NCBI GenBank assembly: GCA_025024175.1
Contig: QCXZ01000137.1
Coordinates: forward strand, 16,244,001-16,308,000
Direction: 5' to 3'
DNA: 64,000 nt
Source of the DNA: Rhyzopertha dominica
Lineage: Eukaryota > Arthropoda > Insecta > Coleoptera > Bostrichidae
Below the pieces are notes generated by a model. It was not told the DNA's origin, searched no databases, and saw only the letters and a program-made list of their open reading frames with translations. Every line of letters begins with the position of its first letter. Positions within the stretch are counted from its first letter, which is position 1. Positions 36,570 through 45,619 of this stretch are shown here, one piece after another. Position numbers and translations under genes: made by a program.

Positions 36570-37570
36570 CGTGGTTTGGAATATAATACTCCACCGCCCT
36601 TTTCCCCTCCAACCGCCGATTCCCCCGGTTCTTAATTGGGTAAATGTATGCTCGGCCAACTTAATTTTTATATAAAACCTCCAATCCCGCTTGAAATTGT
36701 GCTAAAATGCATGAAAGTTATGTTTTGGAATATAATACTCCACCGCCGTTCCCCATCCACCGCCTATTCCCCTCCACCGCCTTTCCCCCTCCACCGCCGA
36801 TTCCCCCGCTTGTTGATATAGAACATACATAGTTAACCTACTTTTCGCTTATGTGAAATTTCTATCCCCGTCTTGAAATATAAATAAAATACATTAATGT
36901 CGTGTTTGGAAATATAATACTCCGCCGCCCTTGTCCACCCACCGCAAAAATATTTATTTTACCCGGGGGGGGCTCCGCCCCCCCCGGACCCCCCCCCGTC
37001 TCTATTTATTTTCTAGCCTAAATAAATTTTATAACAATTAACTTTTATATAAAATCTCTAATCCCGCTTTGAAATTGTATAAAAAGTCATAAAAGTTATG
37101 TTTGGAATATAATACTCCACCGCCGTTCCCCCTCCACCACCGATTCCCCGGTTGTTGATATATAACATACGTAGTTCACTTACTTGACTTTTATGTGAAA
37201 TTTCTAGCCCCCGCCTTGAAATATATAAGATACGTTAATGTCGTGTTTAGAAATATGGTACTCCGCCGTCCTTGTTCATCCTCCGCAAAAGTTTCTTAAC
37301 CCCCCCCGTGCATTTATATTTTACATGCGTAAATAAATTTTATGATAATTGTTTACTGTCATATACTAACATATATTCTGTTTTCAAATAGTAATTCAAT
37401 TAGTTAATTTAGTGTTTCATAATATAACACGCTATCATCGTTCCCCCTCCATCGCCGATTCCCCCGGTAGTTAATAAGCATAAATGTATAAGATGTTGTA
37501 GTTTCCCATCCACATTTTTTTATAGAAAACATATAATATACTCGGTCAACATAAAAAAGGTTCTAAACCC
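36570..37570. repeat. C-rich imperfect tandem modules (subterminal Helitron DNA)
   Basis: The phrase tttggaatataatactcc(a/g)ccgcc recurs near 36575, 36725, 36904, 37101 and 37244. It is followed by variants of gttccccctccaccgccgattcccccgg, and spaced 145-200 bp. Linkers such as ttatataaaat(c)tc(t)aatcccgc and gatatagaacatac(a/g)tag also recur. Confidence 0.8.
36963..36987. repeat. GC-only hairpin, 11-bp arms
   Basis: CCGGGGGGGGC-tcc-GCCCCCCCCGG is a perfect stem with a 3-nt loop, followed by a further run of nine Cs. It lies inside the C-rich module array, about 480 bp inside the Helitron 3' end. Confidence 0.9.
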
Positions 37571-38069
37571 CCCCGTGTATTATTTGTTTTATATATCTAT
37601 GTAAATTGTATGTTACTTATTTCTTATATAATCCCCGATACCTACGGTTGTTAATAATAGAGAACAATCGTATTTATGTAAACCTTCGTTTGTATATGAA
37701 ATGTGTGGTCCCATTCTGAAATGTAATTAACTAAACAGAAATAATAATAAAATAAGTAAAATACATTTTAATTAGGTAACAAAATGGCGATAGGTTTTTC
37801 TTCAATTGGCTTGATAACAATATTACTTGTTATCGTAACAGAGGACGCCGGTGATCAATTTAAATTTGAAAAAAAAAAAACTTTTTGGACAACGTTGATC
37901 ACACACGTGTAGGCTGAAGAGGGAAGAATTTCCACGTTTTAAAGAAAAGTGGAAATCCTACCGTGTCCTCCCTGCTCGTTGTCCCATACAAAAAAATACT
38001 TACAAAAAAGTATAAAAATGTGTGAATAAATAATTTAAGGACGGTTAGCAGTCTACGATACATATGCAT

Positions 38070-38185
38070 CCCTGTTTTTTTTTAATTTTTTTTGTTTTTT
38101 TTGTTTTTTTGTTTTTTTTTTGTTTTTTTGTTTTTTTTGTTTTTTATATTTTTTTGGGTTTTTTCGTTTTTTTTTATTAACATAA
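38070..38185. repeat. T-rich simple repeat (T6-9G)n
   Basis: Runs of six to nine T separated by single G. Confidence 0.9.
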
Positions 38186-38810
38186 TAGAATCTTGTTGAG
38201 AATGTGTTTGTATTGTAGAAGTATAAAGTATGTATATTATAATTATATACATTAATTATAGTATGTGATGTATGATCAGTTTAAAAATAGATAGCATTCT
38301 ATAATGCATACACATTCGTGGTACAATTTTTTTACTTAATATCTAAGACATGAAACAAATGGATAATACATTATATATGTTACAAAATGTTTATATGGCA
38401 TGCAGGTAATATAATACTAAAACTTAATTATACTTAAATATACTTAAACTAAAAAGATTCAACGGAATCTTGCCAGAGAATGCATTTGTATCGTGGAAAT
38501 ACAACTTATAAATATAAAATGACATGCATTATATATACAATACTACACTACATAAGGATATGTGATGGCTCGAGATGGACTGAATGAAATGGACTTCGGT
38601 TGTAGCTACGATGGTGGATGAAAGCCGGGTGGGGAGTGTTTATTGAAAAAAATAATCGACGGGATGTGTGGTGTAAAATGTACAGGGACGTATGGCAGAA
38701 AAATAAACCAGGTTGGATGGACAGACATGCTGACGTTCACGCCAACACATTCAAAAAATTAATATTAAATTGATAGTGAATAAAAAAATGCAACCCTTTC
38801 TGGCTTTCCT
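38186..38810. other. Helitron non-coding DNA
   Basis: Nothing recognised apart from AT-rich sequence and one GC-richer patch at 38560-38720 with no frame. Confidence 0.4.
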
Positions 38811-38811
38811 T

Positions 38812-39178
38812 GTTCGCTTGCCTACTATCGAAGCTCGCTGACTTATAATAATAGGGGCTCACATATCAAACCGCAAGGGCTGCAGCAAATTACACAAATT
38901 TAAAATTATTTGAAAGTTTTNTATAAGTCGAACTGATTGGTCTTCAATGATCACTTACCCACTGTCGAAGCCCGTTCACTTATAACAATGGGGGTTCACA
39001 CATCAGACCGTTCAGAACAACTGTATAATTAAACAAAAAATAAAAAGTAAAATTTATAATATGCTGTTCTATTTAGCCATCAATGTTCACTCACCCACTA
39101 TCGAAGCTCGCTGACTTATAATAATGAGGGCTCACGTATCGGACCGCATAGAACAGCTGCATATTTAACATTACATGT
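38812..39178. repeat. 137-bp tandem repeat, about 2.7 copies
   Basis: The motif ac(t)atcgaagctcgctgacttataataat(g/a)ggggctcac begins at 38824, 38961 and 39097, i.e. at 137 and 136 bp spacing. The second half of each unit (cagaacagctg..attaaac) also recurs. Confidence 0.85.
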
Positions 39179-39517
39179 GAAAATAAATGAATAAAAACGA
39201 ACCGAAAACGAAATAGGTACTGGATACGCGGATCTGTAATTGAATTTATATGAAAAATTAAATGAAACATTAAAATTGAAATAATTTGGCCTTTTAAAAA
39301 TTAAATTAAAAGAAGTAAAAGTATTGAAAATTTAAAAATGCTAATAAAATTGAAAAATAAATTAATAAACTTGAAAATAAAAAAAGGTTTATTTAATTCC
39401 GAGAGATCTGCTGAAGAACTAAAAACTATATGTAAAATATCACAGCCTAATATAAAAAAAATATATAATATAACAACAACAAATAACAATAAATGAAGAG
39501 GAAAAACTTAACGAAAG

Positions 39518-39583
39518 TTTGTACCAATATGAGTACAAATAACAAAAAAAAAATAACAATATTTGTACCAAAAGGAGTACAAA
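39518..39583 (-). promoter_or_regulatory. Two copies of a TTTGTAC-8-GTACAAA inverted repeat
   Basis: TTTGTAC at 39518-39524 and GTACAAA at 39533-39539, repeated at 39562-39568 and 39577-39583, both with an 8-nt spacer. They lie 100-160 nt past the Helitron stop codon, so in its likely 3' UTR. Role unknown; a protein-binding site or RNA stem-loop pair is possible. Confidence 0.5.
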
Positions 39584-39679
39584 TAACAACGATATTGTAA
39601 AAATATATCTTTATAATATATGTATAAATATGTACAAATATTTAAGATGGTGGTTATCGTTCAAACGGGCAGAGAAAAA

Positions 39680-42600
39680 TTACAGAGCGCCGCGCGTGAC
39701 AATATTTTTTGTGTATATTTTGTCAGCAGCTCTACCTTGACATGCCATTTCTACTATTTGAACTTTTAAATTTTTGCGGCTGGTTACTCTTGAAAAGCTG
39801 ACATATAACTGCCCGTGGGCGAAAGGCGGTGTTTTAAGATAAACGCCCACTTTTTTGAAAGTTTGGCCTTGACTTTTGTGCGCGGTCATCGAGAAAGCGA
39901 GTTTGACCGGAAATTGTGTGCGTGTCATTGGGAACGGTACATCCTCCTCTGTAGTTAATTTAAATTTAGGCAAAATGACTTTCTGGCCCTTAAATTTACC
40001 GCTAATACTTTCTAAAATTAAAATGTTATCTTTCATTTGTCTTACGACCAAACGTGTACCGTTGCACAAATTTAATTTAGTATTGACGTTACGTAACAGC
40101 ATCACAATTGCCCCGACTTTCAACCGCAGCTCGTGAGGAGGCAAACTCTGCGGAACTAAACTGTTTATAAATTCTGAAGTCAGTTCTGATGCGTCTTGGT
40201 CGTCACGACACTCTAACCTCGTTGCGCTGAAATAAACTCTCTCTTCCCCGGGAATTTTCTCTGTTAAAATTTTGTTATTAATTTCGATTGCGTCTTCATT
40301 GCGCATGCATAAAATGGCGACGTCGTAATAAATGGAGATGTTATCGATGGTGGTCAAATTTTGATCAAAAATGTCGTCAATGATGTTATCCGTTAATAAA
40401 TCAGCGGGGATCGCCACGTAATCCTCCGGACCACCATCCAAAGCAAAGTTTGCTTTTCCGTCGCCAACAGATAATAACCAATTAGCAAAATCTATTTCCT
40501 CGGGGAGAACACGCATGTTCTGAGTTAAATGTAAAATTGAAACGTGGCTCCACAAATTAAAATTTTTGGCGCATTGTTCGGCGGCGTCAACGGGACTACC
40601 GTGTTTGACGACTGGCAAGCACTGACGGAAGTCCCCACCAAAAACTACTATTTTGCCGCCGAACGGCTTATCGTTGGTCATAAGCTCGGTTAATTTGTCG
40701 TGGACGACTTTCAAGACGTACTTCGAACTCATAGAAACTTCGTCCCATATAATTATTGAACTGTTTATAATTTTGCGGGCCTTCTCTGAACGATTATCCA
40801 AACTGGATACCGAAGTTTCATGTAGTTGGAGCGGCACCATGAACGCTGAATGTACAGTGGCGCCATCCGGTAACAAACTCGCTGCAATTCCCGATGCGGC
40901 CATGCACAAATATGACATGTCTCGGCTTTTTGCGTACGCGCATATCAGCTCGAAAAGATATGATTTCCCCGTACCACCAGGACCGTCGACCATGAAGAGC
41001 GTGCGATCGTTCCGCTTTTCGAGACTATTAACGATCGCGTCAAATGCAGCTTTTTGCTCTGTGTTACAATTGTTTAATTTGTCGGAATAATTTGGATCTA
41101 GCGGAGATGCGATCTGCTCTTCATCGTCGATCGTAACATGCTCCGTAGGTACGGGTAGACCTATGGCTTGATTGTTTGTGCCCAGACTTCGTAAAATTTT
41201 GTCTATGCGGCTTAATGCCGCTTCGTGAGCCCTGTCTGAAGTATGATGTTTGCGTAAGAAATCTTCAGACAGAAGGTCTTTAAATTTCTCCCACAAATCT
41301 AGAGGGTTGCTGGGTTGTGCGAAAACGCAAAGTAATGCAAAAAAGTTTCGTAGCTGATACGGTACCGCGCTTAAGCTCGCTTCGCGCAATGCAGTTTCCC
41401 ACTGCACGTCTGAATCTAACAACCCCATCGCTTCAGCAGCCTCTTTGAAGGTGGCGTACACTTTGCCGTCGACCGTACGGACGTCTTGGAAACTGGTTTT
41501 ACCACGAACATGAAGTAAACAAAGACGGAGGTAAAACTTTTCAACATCGCGAGGTGAAACTGCGTACATTCTAACTACAATATTGAATTTATTTTGACGC
41601 GCGTGCCAAGCTAATTTTTTTCTATCCCACGTGTAATGCTCTGGAATTTCATAATAAGCGTACTGTTGAGCTTCTTGTAATGTTTTATTTAAATCAAACC
41701 AACCGGTTAACATCGTGGGTTTGTCCGCGGCTGTTTGTACGGCTTGTTCTTCCTCTCCCTCCTGGAAGTATACAATTTGTTCGTTGGGCAAATGTACGGG
41801 CAATCTGGTGACTGAATGGGACTGTTTAAAAATTTTGTATTCACAAATGATATAATGTCCTTCATTCGCCGTCATGTAACGACAATCGAGATAACTATTG
41901 CATTCATTGAAACTTACTTCTACACGAGCAGCATCGAAACCTTTATAAACATACAAATAAATATATTTGACCGATTTTATAGATGAACATATTTCGACGT
42001 TAATATGACATCTGTATCGTAGAAGTAAATTCCTATTGTAAGGAACGATCCAAGAATTATCTACAATGACATCTTTACCGTCGCGTTTAACTATAATGTG
42101 AATATTATTATTAGGTCTTTTATAAACCGGATAGCCTCTAACGTTCAAAAGAGTTTCCTCGCTGAAGGCTTTAGGAAACGCTCTTTCGCACTTTTTTGGA
42201 TCNTCCTTTCTGCATTGTAAATTCGATTGTTCGCTACATGGGCCATGAGTCATGTGTCTTAATACCAAAGAAGTTAATAGATCATTTTCATCGTTATTGG
42301 GAATGTAGGCTTGGACAACCCGATCGACTGCCGTAGTATCGGTGAATTTAAAAGGATCGTCTAAAACTATTAACATGTGGCAATGCGGCAGTCCTCTTTT
42401 TTGAAACTCAATGACTCTAATCCAAGCCTTGACAGTACCGAAAATATGCTTGTTTGTGATTTGATTCATTAAATCTTCCAACTTCAACTGAAATACTCTA
42501 TTAACAATGTCAGGTCTGTCAATGTATGTTTCTCCTTTTCTCAAATGTTCTTTAATTTCATCCCAACCGGGATTGGCCGTGAAAGTGAGAAAAATGTCTG

Positions 42601-45523
42601 GCCTTCCATATTTTTGGACTATGCTCATGGCGTCAAAGTATCGCTCCGTATACATGCGCGGCGAACATCTATGTGTACTGGGAAGAATGACTGCTTTACC
42701 AGGAGGTAGATTTAGATCGTCCACGCCACCTTTCACGTAATCGCATAAACCTTTGTATAGATCCGCTCGCAATTTGCTTTGGTTACATTGTATCCAGTTT
42801 AAGTTATTCGCTTCGATTTTTAAAGCGGCGTCGACGATGAATTGTTGAGTAAGGCGGCCAACCTTAAAAATTCTATTTCGTTCGATCGGTTCGTTTTTCG
42901 GTTGGCGATAGTGCAGCAAATATTTGTAGTATTTGTGCATCGTCAGTGTTTGTCCGGTGGGGAGTTTGGTAAAGGGTTGCCAACCTGGTTCTCCCGAAGG
43001 AAAGATAACGGGGTACATAAAGGCGTCAATGTTGGGCGATAAAATATTAAGTCTTCTGTAGTGAATTTTGCCATCATTGGACTTAGGGTAAAAAACCATG
43101 TCACGATGAAAAGGCGGCCTCCCATCGACGCTCTGGAAAACCATCGCAACTTCCGTTGCTCCGGTGGCGTTGTTGGGCAGGTTATATCGTCTGGGGTCGT
43201 CACGACGATCGCGAATGATCGCTACCTTTGCGCTTGGTGTTTTGGTAGGATTTTGAGCAAGTTGTTGTTCATAAACTTCGCGTAACATTAAAAGTGATTG
43301 CGCAAACGGATTGTACTGTTTAAAACACTGATCTAAATCATTTAATAATGTATTATCTAAATCGGCAGTGAAATTGTCAGTTCGTACTTTTGTCGATTCC
43401 GCCGTGTCGAGAACGTAAAGTTGTGCGTATTTCGGCCGGCCGATGTTCGGGATTAGCGATTCGCAAATTTGATGGATGAACATCCCCTGCGTTTTGAAAG
43501 TGAATGCACCACGACCGGCAGTCTCACGCACAAGTTTCGTCTCGCCTAACGACGCAAACGCAAACGAACTGTTGTAGCTACGGATATTTTGAACGAAATT
43601 TTTAGATTTTGGATGTAAGTTATTTAAAAGGTCCCTGATCAATTCCGGCATTGGTGTTAAATAATCAAAGATAATTTTACCTTTTTCGCAACATTTTACG
43701 TACGCGCCTCTAAAAGCCTCATCTTTAAAATACAACGATTCGCAAAAATTACAGACCAAATTCATTTTTCCGCAACTGTGAGGCTTTACTTTTACAATAT
43801 CGATAACTTGCCAAGCCCAAGGTAAACGATCGTTAATGATTAGATTTTGAACTAAGGGAGTTGAAATATTTGTCGCACCAACATTTGACCTAGTAAGGGG
43901 GGCTTTTCTAGGGCGTCCACCTTTATTACGTGAAGGCACGGGAGATGGCATTTGAATAGAAGCCATAGGGGAAGATGTAGTCGATAAAATTTGAGAAGTG
44001 CAGTCTACTATAGGTGTTCCTTCACGAGAAGTCCGTTTATTTTCTGTGATAGCTGGAACTGAAATAGGCAGAGGAGACGCGGGTCTGACGAAATCGGTTG
44101 TAAGAGATGAAATTGAAATAATGGATGGCGTGGGAGAAGATGTATCGGAAGTAACGTCAACATTTTGAAATCGTGGAGGCATTCTTTTGCGAGGGCGACC
44201 GCCTCTTTTCTTGTTAGTGTTAGAAGTGGACAAAGGTGGTACAACAGGTTGCGGGAAAACTGTCGGAGACGATGTTACGCCTGCTTGCATAGATTCGGTA
44301 GATACAAAACGACCCGTTTTATTACGTTGTTTGGGTACAGTTTGAGAAGACGACGAAAGTGTTTTAGATTGGCTTTTAGGCGTAAAGTTACGTAACAGGA
44401 GACGACTTGTTTGGTCACGCTTGGATGTAGATGAAGCTAGAGGAGAAGACGATGCTGACGGATTTAAATTCGTCGGGGATGATGTTACAGAGGAAATGCT
44501 GGAACTAATGTCAGAATTGGATGTGGTGGAAGGAAGTGGTCTTTTAGAAGGCCGTCCTCTACGTTTTGGTGATTGTTCAGGAATTGGTGGTACAATATGA
44601 GATACATCAGGGATATTTGGAACATTTGTAATTGCAACTTCCATATCAACATCAACATTTGAAGTAGTCGATGATGGTGAACGATTGATTGGAGTTGTCT
44701 TGGTGCAACGACGTTTTCGGGGGCGTCCCCGTTTCCCAGGTGGTTTAGACGTTTCAGAAGTAAAGCTGATCGCTGAATCGGTGGTAGGCGTGGCGGGCGT
44801 TGTAGGGGAAGGTGGTGCTCGTTTGGATGCAGCCGGTTGGTCGATGGAAAGTTGAGATATTTGACCAACAAATGCTTCACTGAGCGATAATCTTTTCGAT
44901 CTGCGAGTTGTCACACGTGTCGATGAAGGTGCCACATTAATATTCGACGGGAAAGGTGTTACAATACCAGATTGTAAAATGTTACAAAAGTGCTGACGTT
45001 GTTGTGTGACGTCGTAGGTAATATCTGAAGGGTTGCCGCCTTCGGCCAGAACGATGGCATTTGCTACAGAATACAATCCGCACGAATTAAGATCGTGTTG
45101 CTGCTGAACAGCATGGAATTGTGTTTCGGCGGAAGGGTAGAGTTTAGATATATAATCCTTCATGGAACCGTAAGAAATGGAATTAGCGTTCAATGAATCG
45201 AAAACATGTACGGTGCCATTTTCAAATAAAACTGCAAGCCAATGGCCTATTTGGTCGGCATAGCGTTCGTGATCAATTTGTGACCAATTAACGCATGAGG
45301 CAGAAGGCTGATTTGAGGTTAGGCTGTCGCCGAAAAGAATTTGAATGTCGCGCCTTCTGTTTATTCGACACTCGAGGTTATCAAGAAGTTCGTGATTGTA
45401 ATATAATTGAACTTCTTGCATGTCGTATTGTGTATAGTGCCGATTAAAGATTTCAATAAATGTACCCATCAATCCGGTATCAATGTAGCTGCCCGGTTGC
45501 AAGATGTGTTGTATTGAAGCCAT
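39680..45523 (-). CDS. Helitron replicase-helicase with N-terminal Ulp1-like protease
   Basis: This is a 1947-residue single frame whose only blemish is one ambiguous base (near 42203). Residues 1-180 form a Ulp1/C48-like cysteine protease: HWLAVLF with His94, HVFDSLN with Asp109, QQHDLNSCG with Gln142 and Cys148. Residues 200-560 are a Ser/Thr/Pro-rich linker with four AT-hooks (RGRPRK 265, RGRPSK 322, GGRPRK 441 and 535). A CX2C..CC finger lies at 584-613. The Helitron Rep region follows: FLTFTANPGWDE (978), HUH motif GLPHCHM (His1047, His1049), CX2-like finger near 1096-1112, and the Tyr cluster KYIYLYVYKG (1186-1195). The PIF1 helicase has Walker A GPGGTGKS (1514), Walker B IIWDEVSM (1591), GGDFRQCLPV and AHKSQGQT (1881). 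It would nick, unwind and transfer a single strand in the nucleus. A splice acceptor lies 16 nt before the ATG. No frameshift is visible, so it could be recently active. Confidence 0.93.
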   Translation of the reverse strand: MASIQHILQPGSYIDTGLMGTFIEIFNRHYTQYDMQEVQLYYNHELLDNLECRINRRRDIQILFGDSLTSNQPSASCVNWSQIDHERYADQIGHWLAVLFENGTVHVFDSLNANSISYGSMKDYISKLYPSAETQFHAVQQQHDLNSCGLYSVANAIVLAEGGNPSDITYDVTQQRQHFCNILQSGIVTPFPSNINVAPSSTRVTTRRSKRLSLSEAFVGQISQLSIDQPAASKRAPPSPTTPATPTTDSAISFTSETSKPPGKRGRPRKRRCTKTTPINRSPSSTTSNVDVDMEVAITNVPNIPDVSHIVPPIPEQSPKRRGRPSKRPLPSTTSNSDISSSISSVTSSPTNLNPSASSSPLASSTSKRDQTSRLLLRNFTPKSQSKTLSSSSQTVPKQRNKTGRFVSTESMQAGVTSSPTVFPQPVVPPLSTSNTNKKRGGRPRKRMPPRFQNVDVTSDTSSPTPSIISISSLTTDFVRPASPLPISVPAITENKRTSREGTPIVDCTSQILSTTSSPMASIQMPSPVPSRNKGGRPRKAPLTRSNVGATNISTPLVQNLIINDRLPWAWQVIDIVKVKPHSCGKMNLVCNFCESLYFKDEAFRGAYVKCCEKGKIIFDYLTPMPELIRDLLNNLHPKSKNFVQNIRSYNSSFAFASLGETKLVRETAGRGAFTFKTQGMFIHQICESLIPNIGRPKYAQLYVLDTAESTKVRTDNFTADLDNTLLNDLDQCFKQYNPFAQSLLMLREVYEQQLAQNPTKTPSAKVAIIRDRRDDPRRYNLPNNATGATEVAMVFQSVDGRPPFHRDMVFYPKSNDGKIHYRRLNILSPNIDAFMYPVIFPSGEPGWQPFTKLPTGQTLTMHKYYKYLLHYRQPKNEPIERNRIFKVGRLTQQFIVDAALKIEANNLNWIQCNQSKLRADLYKGLCDYVKGGVDDLNLPPGKAVILPSTHRCSPRMYTERYFDAMSIVQKYGRPDIFLTFTANPGWDEIKEHLRKGETYIDRPDIVNRVFQLKLEDLMNQITNKHIFGTVKAWIRVIEFQKRGLPHCHMLIVLDDPFKFTDTTAVDRVVQAYIPNNDENDLLTSLVLRHMTHGPCSEQSNLQCRKXDPKKCERAFPKAFSEETLLNVRGYPVYKRPNNNIHIIVKRDGKDVIVDNSWIVPYNRNLLLRYRCHINVEICSSIKSVKYIYLYVYKGFDAARVEVSFNECNSYLDCRYMTANEGHYIICEYKIFKQSHSVTRLPVHLPNEQIVYFQEGEEEQAVQTAADKPTMLTGWFDLNKTLQEAQQYAYYEIPEHYTWDRKKLAWHARQNKFNIVVRMYAVSPRDVEKFYLRLCLLHVRGKTSFQDVRTVDGKVYATFKEAAEAMGLLDSDVQWETALREASLSAVPYQLRNFFALLCVFAQPSNPLDLWEKFKDLLSEDFLRKHHTSDRAHEAALSRIDKILRSLGTNNQAIGLPVPTEHVTIDDEEQIASPLDPNYSDKLNNCNTEQKAAFDAIVNSLEKRNDRTLFMVDGPGGTGKSYLFELICAYAKSRDMSYLCMAASGIAASLLPDGATVHSAFMVPLQLHETSVSSLDNRSEKARKIINSSIIIWDEVSMSSKYVLKVVHDKLTELMTNDKPFGGKIVVFGGDFRQCLPVVKHGSPVDAAEQCAKNFNLWSHVSILHLTQNMRVLPEEIDFANWLLSVGDGKANFALDGGPEDYVAIPADLLTDNIIDDIFDQNLTTIDNISIYYDVAILCMRNEDAIEINNKILTEKIPGEERVYFSATRLECRDDQDASELTSEFINSLVPQSLPPHELRLKVGAIVMLLRNVNTKLNLCNGTRLVVRQMKDNILILESISGKFKGQKVILPKFKLTTEEDVPFPMTRTQFPVKLAFSMTAHKSQGQTFKKVGVYLKTPPFAHGQLYVSFSRVTSRKNLKVQIVEMACQGRAADKIYTKNIVTRGAL

Positions 45524-45553
45524 CCTTCCGTGAAGATATCTGTATGTAAAAAA
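45523..45553 (-). promoter_or_regulatory. Splice acceptor directly upstream of the Helitron start codon
   Basis: On the - strand TTTTTTACATACAG is followed by ATATCTTCACGGAAGG and ATG, so the coding exon would start at 45539. The pyrimidine-rich tract, the CAG and the short leader argue that the ATG is reached by splicing from exons further upstream, across the satellite array. Confidence 0.6.
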
Positions 45554-45619
45554 TATTTATTTGTATAAACATATATATATGAAAATAAAGTACATAATAA
45601 ATTTTTTGTATTGAAATTG

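Noticed and set aside
36636..36821. 61-codon + frame ending in a Pro-rich stretch
   Set aside because: The proline run is simply the C-rich module array translated.
39876..44395. Several + strand frames of 66-145 codons opposite the Helitron gene
   Set aside because: Antisense shadows of a long, less AT-rich coding region; no motifs of their own.
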